From: JANLTP01 sp031363055 | GTDB taxonomy: Bacteria; Pseudomonadota; Gammaproteobacteria; Burkholderiales; Burkholderiaceae_E | Length of the DNA: 46,479 nucleotides | Direction: 5' to 3' | Assembly (NCBI GenBank): GCA_031363055.1 | Contig: JANLTP010000224.1 | Span: 1-46,479, forward strand | Shown here: one piece after another, positions 1-8,451 of the stretch | How positions within the stretch are numbered: the stretch's first letter is position 1 | Layout of the letters: each line of letters starts with the position of its first letter | Notes under the pieces: generated by a model | What the model was told of the DNA's origin: nothing | Database searches by the model: none | Seen by the model: the letters and a program-made list of their open reading frames with translations, nothing else | Program-made: the position numbers and the translations under genes

Positions 1-640
1 ATTCGATGTCGCTCGAATCCGTTGAGCCGCCAGCGCGCAGCGTGGTCTTGGGCGCGATTTCACGGCGCGCGAGGCGCAGCCCTTCGGCCGCGTCCTTATC
101 GTTCGGATCTTTTTTAAGCAGCGCCTGGTAGAGCGGATAGGCAATATGGTCCTTGCCGCTCCAGCGGTTGACGTTGGCGATGCCCAGCACCGCTTCATTG
201 TCATAGTCAGTCTTGCGCAGTTGCTCGTATTGGGCCAAGGCGTCCTTCGAGCGATTCGACCAGGCCAGGCTATTGGCAATGAACAGGCGCAACTCATCGT
301 CGGGCGTGTTGCTCGCAAGGAACGCAGGGGCTGCTGCAGCCAGCTCGGCATATCGGGACTCGCGATACAGGGTCTCGAGCGTCAACGCCTCGCCTGTGCG
401 CTTCACAACCTTCGCCGGATCGGGCTCCTTCCAGCGCGGCGTCGGCACATGCCGATACGGTCCCAGTTCAGTCACCGACGGCGGAGCGCTGGCTGATCCG
501 GCCGGCGCACCGGCAATGCCGGCGCAGCCGGCCAGCGACAGCAGCGTGATGGCCAGCGTCAGTGTTGAAGAAGCCAGTGACGAAGAAGCCAGTGTCGGGG
601 AGAAATGCACCCTTGCCGAGTGTCTAAAAAGTTTGCTCAC
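1..640 (-). CDS. TPR outer-membrane lipoprotein, possibly BcsC/YaiO-like (3' part outside window)
   Basis: A leftward reading frame runs off the left edge; 213 codons are visible. I chose the GTG at 638-640, 20 nt after the stop of the upstream BcsE-like gene. The N-terminus has a basic start, a hydrophobic stretch and the lipobox L-A-G-C (Cys39), so a lipoprotein is predicted. Residues about 85-185 look like helical TPR repeats (LRLFIANSLAW, YEQLRKTDYDNEAVLGIA, YQALLKKDPNDKDAAEGL). The last visible residues (TTLRAGGSTDSSD) look like the first strand of a beta-barrel. In bcs loci the TPR plus outer-membrane barrel protein is BcsC, so a lipidated, short BcsC/YaiO-like exporter is the inference. 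The barrel itself is not in the window, so this assignment is tentative. Confidence 0.6.
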   Translation of the reverse strand, partial: MSKLFRHSARVHFSPTLASSSLASSTLTLAITLLSLAGCAGIAGAPAGSASAPPSVTELGPYRHVPTPRWKEPDPAKVVKRTGEALTLETLYRESRYAELAAAAPAFLASNTPDDELRLFIANSLAWSNRSKDALAQYEQLRKTDYDNEAVLGIANVNRWSGKDHIAYPLYQALLKKDPNDKDAAEGLRLARREIAPKTTLRAGGSTDSSDIE

Positions 641-660
641 AATGTAGTTCCAGGTTACGG

Positions 661-1674
661 TCAGGACGTTAGCGAAGTGCGCTTGGCCTTGCTGACTGCG
701 CGTGGTGCGCAGTCCGGCGATGCGCTGTTGGAGCCGAATGAGTAGCCGCCAGGATCGATGCCCGTGGTATCAGCGCGCGGCGTTCCAATCGACGACGACA
801 GGTTCTCGTCCGGGGCGAAGGACAGCGGCGCCGCAACGCGACGGTCGGTCATCGCAACGATGTCGGCACTACTCGGGTCGGCGGCGCGAGGCACCCTGGC
901 CTCGACGGCTTGGTACAGGCCTGATTCATCGCACGATAGTCGGTAGTTGATGGCGGCGTGCGCACCGCCGCTACCGCGCCAATACTGAAACGTCAATTCC
1001 AGGCCAGCCTTATCGCCACCCAGACGGGCGATACCGCTGAAATAGTCCATCAACACGTTGAATGAATCTTCCTGGCGATCGCTTGGCCGGCTAAATGAGA
1101 GCAAAGCGGTGACTTGATGATCCCCAAACCACTTGCCGAGTACATCAACCTGCTGCATGGCGAGAAACGGATCGTGCAGGCTGATCAGGTCGTCGGCCTG
1201 GTCATAAATCAGCAGCGCGCCGGGACCGAAGCCAAAATGCTGCAGTTCTTGCGCAAAGCGGTCCGGACCGAATCGAAAAATCCGCTTCGAGATGTCCGCC
1301 TGGGTGGCGAACACCTGCAGCGAACCTGCCTCGATCAGCGCAGCCGTCGGCGTCTCAAGCAGCGGCTCGAGGCGCGCCAAGATGTCTTGTGGCTTGCTTG
1401 CGGTGATCAGAAAGCATGGTCGCCGCTGCGCCAGCGCCGCCGACATCAGGCCGGCGAATAACGGAAACCGGGCCGACGAGGTTCGAGCCTTCAGGGCGTA
1501 CATTCCTCCGGACAGCAGATCGAAACTACCCGGCGCCAGTCCGGCGATACCCATCTCAACCGTACTTGCGGCCAGCGTCTGCTGCTCCGCCATCGGCCCG
1601 TCAGACTGTGACGGCACGGTGGGCGAAGGATTCGACTGTTCAGACAGGACCCTATTACTCAAAACTGATTCCAT
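661..1674 (-). CDS. BcsE-like protein, N-terminal domain only
   Basis: This 337-residue soluble protein has a low-complexity N-terminus (residues 1-38) and then a domain starting GLAPGSFDLLSGGMYALKA that resembles the RecA/KaiC-like N-terminal half of the cellulose regulator BcsE (GIxxLxxELxxMxxGGxxW pattern). BcsE of enterobacteria is about 520 residues and carries a C-terminal GIL domain that binds c-di-GMP. Here the protein stops after the first domain and a Ser/Pro-rich tail, and I see no RxGD motif of the GIL I-site. No Walker A motif is visible either. It starts a leftward unit with the TPR lipoprotein, facing away from the AlgF-like gene. The assignment rests on remembered family patterns and its setting among bcs genes; an unrelated P-loop-fold protein is possible. 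Confidence 0.55.
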   Translation of the reverse strand: MESVLSNRVLSEQSNPSPTVPSQSDGPMAEQQTLAASTVEMGIAGLAPGSFDLLSGGMYALKARTSSARFPLFAGLMSAALAQRRPCFLITASKPQDILARLEPLLETPTAALIEAGSLQVFATQADISKRIFRFGPDRFAQELQHFGFGPGALLIYDQADDLISLHDPFLAMQQVDVLGKWFGDHQVTALLSFSRPSDRQEDSFNVLMDYFSGIARLGGDKAGLELTFQYWRGSGGAHAAINYRLSCDESGLYQAVEARVPRAADPSSADIVAMTDRRVAAPLSFAPDENLSSSIGTPRADTTGIDPGGYSFGSNSASPDCAPRAVSKAKRTSLTS

Positions 1675-2004
1675 GAATAGCGGTTGGTTTTTGCTTCAAC
1701 TGCGAATTTTGAGACAAGCGGCGAGCCAAGCCTTCCCGAGCGGACTTCAGTCGGCGCGGACGGTTGATTGCCTCACCCTGGCGGCAGTCGATTGTCAGCA
1801 ATTGGCAACACCAGTGTCCTGCCAGGAGCGGATCAGGGTCCGCAATGGTCGAACCAGAGAAAGGCGAAGCCGCTTACGCGCAAACCGACCTGCGAAATGC
1901 TTTAGACCCTTCGGCAGATGGTGGCGACCGGCAGTCGCGACGCGGTTGATTACTCGACCACAGCCTTTCTACCCTCCATCTGTTGAATAAGAATAGGTTT
2001 GTCC
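1675..2004. other. Intergenic region between divergent polysaccharide units
   Basis: These 330 bp separate the leftward BcsE-like gene from the rightward AlgF-like gene and must hold both promoters. I could not find convincing -35/-10 pairs on either strand. A small perfect inverted repeat (GCGGA, 6-nt gap, TCCGC, 1829-1844) is present. No reading frame here looks like a protein. Confidence 0.5.
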
Positions 2005-2739
2005 ATGAGTTCGATGGTTCGCTCGCATAGTCATCCGGCGCTCGCATTGGTTGCGATCGCGTTCGCAATAACCGCGCTCATTGCGACGACTTCCCCAGCC
2101 GTGGCCCAGAATCGCGGCGGTCTGTACGACCCCGAGCCGCCGCCCGACTCGGCTTATGTCCGGGTCGTTGTAGTCGGCTCGGACAGGGCGGCCGAGCTCT
2201 TCGTAGACGACAAACCGCGCCATCAGAAATTGAGCAGCGGCGAGGTCAGCGACTACATGATCCTGCCGCAGGGCAAGCACACGATCGCGGTACGCGGCGC
2301 AGGCAAGGCGCCCGCCGGCGTCAGTTACCTGCTCGACGTGCAAAAGGGCAAGGCGTTGACGGTGGCATTTTCCGGCCTGACACCCGGCTCAACAACAACG
2401 ATCTTTGAAGACAAAACCAACACCAACAAGCTGAAGGCCATTCTTTCGGTCTACAACCTGGACAGCCGCACGGGTAACCTCGATGTCGTCACCGGCGACG
2501 GTAATACCAAGGTGTTCACGAATCTGGCCTACGGTTCATCGAACGCAATGCTCGTCAATCCGATCTCGGTCGATCTGATCGCTACCCGCGCGGGCGGCGG
2601 CGCGTCGCTGTTGCCGGGTGCGGCCAATCTGAGCATGACCCAAGGCGGCGCCTACAGCGTCTTTTTTGTGCCAGACGCGAAAGGCTCGCTGATCGCGCGC
2701 CCACTACAGAATAAGACGGAACGGTTTGTCGCCAAGTAA
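2005..2739 (+). CDS. AlgF-like periplasmic O-acetylation protein (WssG type)
   Basis: The protein is 244 residues long from ATG 2005, chosen because AGG at 1995-1997 lies 7 nt upstream; an in-frame TTG at 1999 is less likely. It has a signal peptide with cleavage predicted after AVA (before QNRGG). The mature start GGLYDPEPPPDSAYVRVV matches the AlgF pattern (LY-P-P--S-FVRV). Two Ig-like beta halves follow, consistent with AlgF. AlgF is a periplasmic partner that helps move acetyl groups from the AlgI/AlgJ complex to the polymer; its homologue WssG does this in cellulose acetylation. It forms a unit with the AlgJ/AlgX-like gene 79 nt downstream. AlgI lies in the opposing operon, so the acetylation set is split over two transcripts. 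Confidence 0.8.
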   Translation: MSSMVRSHSHPALALVAIAFAITALIATTSPAVAQNRGGLYDPEPPPDSAYVRVVVVGSDRAAELFVDDKPRHQKLSSGEVSDYMILPQGKHTIAVRGAGKAPAGVSYLLDVQKGKALTVAFSGLTPGSTTTIFEDKTNTNKLKAILSVYNLDSRTGNLDVVTGDGNTKVFTNLAYGSSNAMLVNPISVDLIATRAGGGASLLPGAANLSMTQGGAYSVFFVPDAKGSLIARPLQNKTERFVAK

Positions 2740-2818
2740 CGCCGATTCAATCGAGCGTTCCGGTTTTAACCCTCATGTTTGAACCATCCTATTCAACTCC
2801 TCGGAAAGTATGCTCGCG

Positions 2819-3820
2819 ATGAATCGACGTTCGATCAACAAACTGCTCTGCACATCGGCAGTGGCCAGCGTTTTCGGGATGACGACAGCACAGGCGCAAA
2901 CCTCGCCCGTCGTGATCGGCAAGAACAACGACTGGTTGTTTACGCGTTACGAGTTTGCGCAAGCCAGTGACGCGGCTGACACCGCGACTTCAATCGCTTT
3001 GCTGACGCAGATCAGCCAGGCGTTCGAGTCGCGCGGTATCGCACTGGTCATTGCGATCGTGCCCTCGAAGATTCGCATTCACCAGGATCAGTTGCCACCC
3101 GATCGTCCGCTGGATACCTATACCAGTGAAAAATACGACAGCATCGTGCAGCGCCTCGAGGCTGGCGGCGTCACGGTAGCGAATCTGAACAAGGCGTTCC
3201 TCGCCAGTCCGCACCGCGGTGGTGACACACCCTTGTTCCTGCGCCTCGACTCGCACTGGTCGCACACCGGCGCGATGCTCGCCGCCGAAACCATCAAGGC
3301 CAAGATCGACACTACACCGAAACTGAAAGCCGCACTGAGCGCGACTCCGGAAGTGAAGTTCGAGATGAACTGGAGCGACAAGAAGGTCAACCAGCGCGCC
3401 CGTGACCTGGTGCGCTTGTTACCGCCCGAGGCGGCGAACTATCCGCCGGAGCAAGCCGCAACGTTCAAGGTGAATCGTACTCAGGAGTCGCAGGCAGGTC
3501 TTCTAGGCAACGGCGAGAACATCGGCATCATGGTCATGGGCAGCAGCTACACCAACAAGAACACCGGCTATCCGGATAGCCTTCGCTTCGTTCTGAAGCG
3601 CGAGCTGCTCGACATTTCGCTGCCCGTCGACTTCGGCCCCTGGTACGGCATGGAGCAGTACTTGAAGGACGAGGCATTCAAGACCAAGCCACCCAAACTC
3701 GTGATCTGGGAGATGCCCGAACGCGAATTCCGTTCACCGCCCAACGAGAAATTCCGCGATCCGCGCTACCAGTCGGAAAATGCGGCCTGGCTACAGCGGG
3801 TTGTGGCGCTACTGAAATAA
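2819..3820 (+). CDS. AlgJ/AlgX-like SGNH acetyltransferase, periplasmic
   Basis: The 333-residue protein carries an N-terminal signal peptide (cleavage near AQA|QT). ATG 2819 was preferred to ATG 2810, because GGAAAG at 2803-2808 is 10 nt from the former and only 1 nt from the latter. It shows the SGNH-type blocks of the AlgX/AlgJ family: GKNNDWLF near residue 34, DSHW (Asp144, His146) and GSSYT with nucleophile Ser243. All three catalytic-type residues are present, so activity is expected. It is a paralogue of the convergent gene at 3809-5047: both end with a K-P-K/P-L-V-W-E-P-E-R block. AlgJ/AlgX proteins transfer acetyl groups onto the polymer in the periplasm. Its last 12 bp overlap the 3' end of that paralogue. 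Confidence 0.85.
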   Translation: MNRRSINKLLCTSAVASVFGMTTAQAQTSPVVIGKNNDWLFTRYEFAQASDAADTATSIALLTQISQAFESRGIALVIAIVPSKIRIHQDQLPPDRPLDTYTSEKYDSIVQRLEAGGVTVANLNKAFLASPHRGGDTPLFLRLDSHWSHTGAMLAAETIKAKIDTTPKLKAALSATPEVKFEMNWSDKKVNQRARDLVRLLPPEAANYPPEQAATFKVNRTQESQAGLLGNGENIGIMVMGSSYTNKNTGYPDSLRFVLKRELLDISLPVDFGPWYGMEQYLKDEAFKTKPPKLVIWEMPEREFRSPPNEKFRDPRYQSENAAWLQRVVALLK

Positions 3821-5047
3821 CACCGAACTGGTCTCATCGGTCAACGGTGTCTTCAGCATGCGTTCCGGTATTTCCCAGACCAGCACCTTCGGCTTGCTGG
3901 TCTTGAACGACTCGTCGTCCAAATAGGCAGTGATCGCTTGCAGGAAGCCGCCGCCGTCCTTGGCGGTGTTCAATACCTTCGCGCCCAGGCCCTGTTGCAG
4001 ATAGCCATGAAAGTTGCCGCGCAGCGAGTACGAAGTGCCGGTGAGCACCACAGGCACCGACGAATCACCGAACAAACTGTTGGCCGCCGGCGCTGCACCG
4101 ACCTCGCGCGTATTGACCGGCGCTTCCCTGTCTGGAAGCGGACGCCATCGGTTTGAAACTTGTACCAGACCCATCAGCCGCAGCAGGTCGCCGGGGCGCT
4201 CCTGCACCGGGACTTGAGTCTCGGATACAAATTGTGCCGACTCCAGTTCGACCTTGAGCGAGCGGATTCTCTGAGTGATCGCTTGAGCCGCGAGGCTCGC
4301 GCCCACCTGGTTCCAATGGGTATCGGTTCGATAGTAGACCTCATGGCTGCGCGCGCCGCGCTCCAGTGGCCGTAACAGGTCGACGACGGCGACGCCACGC
4401 GTGCGCATGGCGGCTAGCGCCTGTTGATACTTGCCTTCGTTAAAGTCGGGGTAGCCGCCACCACCAAGCTGGCTGCGGTATACGCGCGCCTTATCGGGAA
4501 CCAACGCCACGACCAAAATCGTGCCCTGTGACTTCAGCCGCTGCGCGAGTGTGCTGATCAGATCGATGCGACGCTCGAACCAGCGTTCGGGATCGGCGTC
4601 TGTGGCCGCACCATTGCCCGCACCATTGCCCGCACCAATGTCCGCACCATTGGCCGCACCATTGCCCACGCCATTGCCCACGCCATTGCCGCCATAGTGC
4701 CGAAGCTCGTCGGTCAGAAAGAGCCAACCGTCGCGGCCGAGCCGCACCTGTTCGCCGCTGCCGCCCAGGAGGACATACCGCAGTCCATTGGCGAACGCGA
4801 TCAGGCTGGCGCGGGCCGGCATCTTCTGATCGAGCTGCTTCTCCAATGCCTGGGTCAGAGTGCCGTCGAAAAACTTGCGCGGCTCAGTGGCCAGCTCGAG
4901 TCCGTCGGTGTTCAGCACCGCACGAACCATCTGCTGCGCGCCGGCCGCGACCACCACGCCAAGCACAACGGCGCAGGCGATCGCGTGTTTCGAGCGGCGC
5001 TGCGTGGGTTTGACCGATTGCTGCACCGCTTGTTTGAGTGCTTCCAT
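3809..5047 (-). CDS. AlgJ-like SGNH acetyltransferase (WssI type)
   Basis: The 412-residue protein starts at ATG 5047, 8 nt after a GAGGAG ribosome site (5056-5061); the open frame extends further upstream but overlaps the AlgI gene. A single N-terminal anchor (about residues 21-40) places the rest in the periplasm. Family blocks are G-R-D-G-W-L-F-L (104-111), TDTHW (Asp242, His244) and GTSYS (Ser339), the SGNH-type residues used by AlgJ/AlgX. It follows the AlgI gene by 20 nt, the usual AlgI-AlgJ pairing. An unusual Gly/Asn/Ala-rich insert (about residues 119-148) made by a 12-bp repeat splits the region between the first block and the core domain. It is the last gene of the long leftward operon. 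Confidence 0.86.
   Translation of the reverse strand: MEALKQAVQQSVKPTQRRSKHAIACAVVLGVVVAAGAQQMVRAVLNTDGLELATEPRKFFDGTLTQALEKQLDQKMPARASLIAFANGLRYVLLGGSGEQVRLGRDGWLFLTDELRHYGGNGVGNGVGNGAANGADIGAGNGAGNGAATDADPERWFERRIDLISTLAQRLKSQGTILVVALVPDKARVYRSQLGGGGYPDFNEGKYQQALAAMRTRGVAVVDLLRPLERGARSHEVYYRTDTHWNQVGASLAAQAITQRIRSLKVELESAQFVSETQVPVQERPGDLLRLMGLVQVSNRWRPLPDREAPVNTREVGAAPAANSLFGDSSVPVVLTGTSYSLRGNFHGYLQQGLGAKVLNTAKDGGGFLQAITAYLDDESFKTSKPKVLVWEIPERMLKTPLTDETSSVLFQ
4604..4693 (-). repeat. 12-bp tandem repeat inside the AlgJ-like gene
   Basis: About seven imperfect copies of a 12-bp unit (top-strand core CCATTGCCCGCA) encode repeated G-N-G-A/V residues. The unit is a multiple of three, so copy-number change keeps the frame. 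The insert lies between conserved blocks of the protein, in what would otherwise be a loop. Confidence 0.85.
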
Positions 5048-5067
5048 GAATGCGACTCCTCGCGTGA

Positions 5068-6453
5068 TCAAAACTGGAAATAAAGAAATGGTGTGAACGA
5101 CTGCGCCGACAAGGTCGCGATCGCCCACAGCAGCAACGGCACGAGTCCGAAGCGGATCGGTGAGTGCAAACGGCGCTTGATGATCGGCAGCAGATAGACG
5201 AGCACGATGCCGATCGCGAGCACGGCCAGCCGATCAGGCGTGACCTGCCAGGCAACGGTATCACTCAAGCCGACCGCGTTCAGCCCGGCCATGCCGCGCA
5301 GCATCTGCATCGCCTCGGTCATCGAGCGGGAGCGGAAAAATACCCATCCGATCATCACCAGAACCATGGTCTTGGCGACCAGCAGCCACCTCGGGAACGG
5401 CAAGGTGCCGAAGCGCCCTTTCCAGTAGCGCTCAAGCGCCAGCAGGCCGCCGTGCCAAGCGCCCCAGACTACGAAGGTCCAGTTCGAGCCATGCCAAAGT
5501 CCGCCGAGCAACATCGTCAGAAACAGGTTGACATAAGTGCGCACGGCACCGTAGCGGTTACCGCCGAGCGGAATGTACAGATACTCGCGCAGCCAGTTCG
5601 ATAGCGACATGTGCCAGCGCTGCCAGAACTCGGTGATCGAGGCCGACGTGTACGGGTCATTGAAATTCTCGGGGAAGCGAAAGCCGATCAAGAGCGCCAG
5701 TCCGATCGCCATCGTCGAGTAGCCGCTAAAATCGAAGAACAGTTGAATCGTGTACGCAAGCGTCCCCAGCCAAGCGTCGGCGAGGCTCGGATCGGCCATG
5801 CCGAACACGGCGTCGGCCAGCGGTGCAACCGAGTCGGCAATCAATACCTTCTGGCACAGGCCGACCATGAACAGCATGCAGCCGCGCGCGAAGTTATCGA
5901 GGGTATGCTCACGCGAGCGGAACTGTTCGGCGAGCAGGTGATAACGCAACACCGGACCCGCGACCAGATGCGGGAACAACGCGATGAAGGCCGAGAAATC
6001 GATCAGGTTACGGGCCGGTGGCGCTTGCCTGCGGTAGATGTCGACCAGGTAACTGATCGCATGAAAGATGTAGAACGACAAGCCGATCGGCAAAACCACC
6101 TGGGTCCAGGCCAGCGACTGCAACCCCAAGGATTGCAGCAACGCGTTCAGGCTGTCGACGCCGAAATTGGCGTACTTGAAGTAGCCCAGGGTCAGCAGGT
6201 TCAGCGCCACGCCAGCGAACAGCAATCGATAGCGGCGTGCGTCATCGCTGCTCGCATCGATGGCGAGTGCGAACAGGTAACTCATCACGGAAACGCCGAT
6301 CAGCAGCAGCAGAAAATCCGGCCGCCACCAGCCGTAGAAAACGTAGCTGAATAGCAGGATCAGCGCCGATTTGAAGCGCCATGGCGTCAGGTAATAGCCC
6401 AGCAGGAACAGCGGCAGGAAAACGAACAGAAAAAGATTTGAGCTGAATACCAT
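5068..6453 (-). CDS. AlgI-type MBOAT O-acyltransferase (WssH type)
   Basis: This 461-residue polytopic membrane protein has about ten hydrophobic helices. It carries the MBOAT signatures FWQRWHMSLSNWLREYLYIPLGG (His281 in the middle) and GLWHGSNWTFVVWG with the invariant catalytic His321. The N-terminus MVFSSNLFLFVFLPL is typical of AlgI. AlgI-type proteins take an acetyl group from a cytoplasmic donor and pass it across the inner membrane to AlgJ/AlgX-type proteins. It lies 12 nt after the GH18-like gene and 20 nt before the AlgJ-like gene. With the BcsB and BcsD genes upstream, acetylation of a Bcs-exported polymer is the natural reading, as for WssF-I in acetylated cellulose. Confidence 0.93.
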   Translation of the reverse strand: MVFSSNLFLFVFLPLFLLGYYLTPWRFKSALILLFSYVFYGWWRPDFLLLLIGVSVMSYLFALAIDASSDDARRYRLLFAGVALNLLTLGYFKYANFGVDSLNALLQSLGLQSLAWTQVVLPIGLSFYIFHAISYLVDIYRRQAPPARNLIDFSAFIALFPHLVAGPVLRYHLLAEQFRSREHTLDNFARGCMLFMVGLCQKVLIADSVAPLADAVFGMADPSLADAWLGTLAYTIQLFFDFSGYSTMAIGLALLIGFRFPENFNDPYTSASITEFWQRWHMSLSNWLREYLYIPLGGNRYGAVRTYVNLFLTMLLGGLWHGSNWTFVVWGAWHGGLLALERYWKGRFGTLPFPRWLLVAKTMVLVMIGWVFFRSRSMTEAMQMLRGMAGLNAVGLSDTVAWQVTPDRLAVLAIGIVLVYLLPIIKRRLHSPIRFGLVPLLLWAIATLSAQSFTPFLYFQF

Positions 6454-6465
6454 GATGGCACCTTC

Positions 6466-7632
6466 CTATCTGCGCTCGGCCCGTCGTGCCAGAAATGAAT
6501 CCACCAGACCGCCGCCGTCATAACCCAGCACAAAGAACGCAGCGCCGGCCAGGCCATGACCAGCCGCGAAATCGGCCTTGCGTTGCAGCGACCACGGTCC
6601 TTCGAACCAGCCGGTGTGCCAGCCCGAACCATTTTCGAACTGGTAATACATGGAGCCTGAGAGATCGTCCCGTTGCGCCGCGACATTACGCAGGCGCTGC
6701 GCGACGTTGACCCTGATCCCGGGCAGATATTCTTCGGCGACCGCGGCCAGGGTCGTTGGAATTCCGTCGCCGCGTGTCAGCGCTTTGGGATCGGAGCCTT
6801 GGGTGGGCCATTCATAACCGAACAGCGGATAGCTCATCAGCATGCGGTCCTTTCGTACACCCAACGCCCGCGCGTGCCGCATCGCCTTCTCCCAGGTAAT
6901 CGCACTGGTGCCTGCCAGTGGCGCGATCGGGCCCGCGCTCGGCGAGCCGAGCCAATGGGCGTCATAGCCCTGCACCACGACCTGGCTGATCGAACGCAGC
7001 GACGGCCGATCGTAGATCTGGTTCTGAACCCCGATCGGCAGGAACACGGTCAGTGATTTTGCTGGCGAGTTTTCACGCAACGCCTGGCGCAGCTCGATGA
7101 CGAAGCGACGAAAGCGCGCTACGGCTTGCGCGGGCATCGGCCCGTAGACTTCGAAGTCCAGATGAATACCGGCCACGGCGGGGTCGCGCGTCAGTGCGAG
7201 TGCTGTGTGCTGCAGACGCGCGGTCGCTGCCGCCGAGGAGAACAAGCGACGAAAGCGTTCTTCGTCGAGCAGGCTCAATGTCAGCTCGAGCGGAATTTTG
7301 CTCGCTGTCACTGCTTGGCGCAGATCGCCCCAGCGGTGTGGCCAGCCGCGGTCATCGGCAATGACGCCCTCTTCGTCGACGCTCAGATCAAAGAACAGCA
7401 CACGGTCGAGCCGGGAAAATTGCGTACTGCGCCAACTGTTCGGCATCCACCAGGCCAAATAGGCCCAGGCCTGGGTCTGACCGCTGCCGCCGGTACGCAC
7501 TGAGATTGCATCCGTGCGTTCGGCAGCGCCTGCCGGCGCGAGCAGTCCGAGGCCCAGGCCGAAGCCCAGTCCGAAGCCAAGTTCCATGCCCAGGCCCAGC
7601 GCCAGGAACATCGCGCCGATCGTCCGCCTCAC
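6466..7632 (-). CDS. Secreted GH18-like glycoside hydrolase
   Basis: The 388-residue protein has a signal peptide whose hydrophobic core is a G-L-G-F-G-L repeat (residues 12-30). The mature part looks like a TIM barrel of the chitinase class: WAYLAWWMP near residue 56, the catalytic-strand region PAVAGIHLDFEVYG (152-164), and MSYPLFGYEW further on, typical of GH18. The full GH18 signature is DGxDxDxE. Here the last Asp and the Glu (Asp159, Glu161) are kept, while the first two Asp are Ala154 and His157. GH18 enzymes cut GlcNAc polymers by a substrate-assisted route that needs that Asp-Glu pair. It sits where bcs operons usually carry the GH8 cellulase BcsZ. A related barrel of unknown specificity is also possible. 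Confidence 0.7.
   Translation of the reverse strand: MRRTIGAMFLALGLGMELGFGLGFGLGLGLLAPAGAAERTDAISVRTGGSGQTQAWAYLAWWMPNSWRSTQFSRLDRVLFFDLSVDEEGVIADDRGWPHRWGDLRQAVTASKIPLELTLSLLDEERFRRLFSSAAATARLQHTALALTRDPAVAGIHLDFEVYGPMPAQAVARFRRFVIELRQALRENSPAKSLTVFLPIGVQNQIYDRPSLRSISQVVVQGYDAHWLGSPSAGPIAPLAGTSAITWEKAMRHARALGVRKDRMLMSYPLFGYEWPTQGSDPKALTRGDGIPTTLAAVAEEYLPGIRVNVAQRLRNVAAQRDDLSGSMYYQFENGSGWHTGWFEGPWSLQRKADFAAGHGLAGAAFFVLGYDGGGLVDSFLARRAERR
7543..7599 (-). repeat. Low-complexity Gly-Leu/Phe repeat in signal peptide
   Basis: Imperfect 6-bp-type repeats encode alternating Gly with Leu, Phe, Met or Glu across the hydrophobic core of the GH18-like signal peptide. The unit preserves the frame. It changes the length of the membrane-crossing segment rather than the enzyme domain. 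Confidence 0.55.
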
Positions 7633-7664
7633 CGTGCGACCATGCTGTTTAGGTCCTGCTGGTA

Positions 7665-8447
7665 CTAAGCATAAGCCAAGGTACCCACCAGCCAGTCGGC
7701 CAGATACTGATAGTCGAGGCTGGCCATGGCGCCAGGGCGGAACTCCAATGCCGGGCGCTCGTGCGCCAGCGCTTGCGCGACACTGGCGTCGTGATGAATC
7801 GACAGTGGTACCGTGCCCTCGGCGTTACTGGCGTACAGCGCCGCCCGAACCTGATGCGACAGGCGACTGCTGGCCGGCATCTGGTTGATGAGCTTGTAGG
7901 CACCGAGGAAGTCCTGCTCGCGCTGGGCGTGATCACGAATCATCACTTCGAGCTTTGGCAGTGACAGATAGGAGGCCGCATCCGGCTGCAGCACGATCAG
8001 GGCCAGATTGGCGGCTGTCAGCGCCTGCCCGAGAAACACGCTGGGCGGCTGTGGCGTGTCGATCAGCACGCAGTCAAAGCCAATCGGCTCAAGTGAGCGC
8101 AGATGATTACGCAGCCATCGCGGTCGGATCGACAGATCGCGACGGAACTCGGCGAGCTCGTCGTCGCTGACGCGGCCAAACGGAATGAAATGAACCTGGC
8201 CACCATCGGCATCGCCATCCGTGCCACCGAAGGGGCTGTCGAAGATCGCCTTCAAGGTGACGCCCTCGCGTGCCAGGCCAGCGTCCTGACCCGGATCAAG
8301 ACCCAGATGTATGCGTTGACTATTCTGCGGGTCGATGTCGACGACCAGCACCTTCTTGCGCCGCTGAGCGAGTGCGACGGCCAGATTCGCCGTGACCGTA
8401 GTCTTGCCGACGCCGCCGGCGGCGGATATGAGCGTGACGATATGCAT
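7665..8447 (-). CDS. Second BcsQ/ParA-like ATPase
   Basis: The 260-residue protein is taken from ATG 8447, 4 nt after the bcsB stop; the frame runs 45 bp further up but that part overlaps bcsB. It is a ParA/MinD-type P-loop ATPase: Walker A region SAAGGVGKTTVTANLA (8-23), VVDIDPQNS, and LIDTPQPP as Walker B/switch II. The first 'signature' lysine of the deviant Walker A (KGGxGK) is Ala here, as AAGGVGK, unlike BcsQ at 12458-13219, which keeps it. That lysine contacts the partner's ATP in MinD/ParA dimers. It is clearly a paralogue of BcsQ (shared LQPDAASY block). BcsQ localises the cellulose machine at the pole in E. coli; a heterodimer with the other copy is possible. Confidence 0.85.
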   Translation of the reverse strand: MHIVTLISAAGGVGKTTVTANLAVALAQRRKKVLVVDIDPQNSQRIHLGLDPGQDAGLAREGVTLKAIFDSPFGGTDGDADGGQVHFIPFGRVSDDELAEFRRDLSIRPRWLRNHLRSLEPIGFDCVLIDTPQPPSVFLGQALTAANLALIVLQPDAASYLSLPKLEVMIRDHAQREQDFLGAYKLINQMPASSRLSHQVRAALYASNAEGTVPLSIHHDASVAQALAHERPALEFRPGAMASLDYQYLADWLVGTLAYA

Positions 8448-8451
8448 GGCG

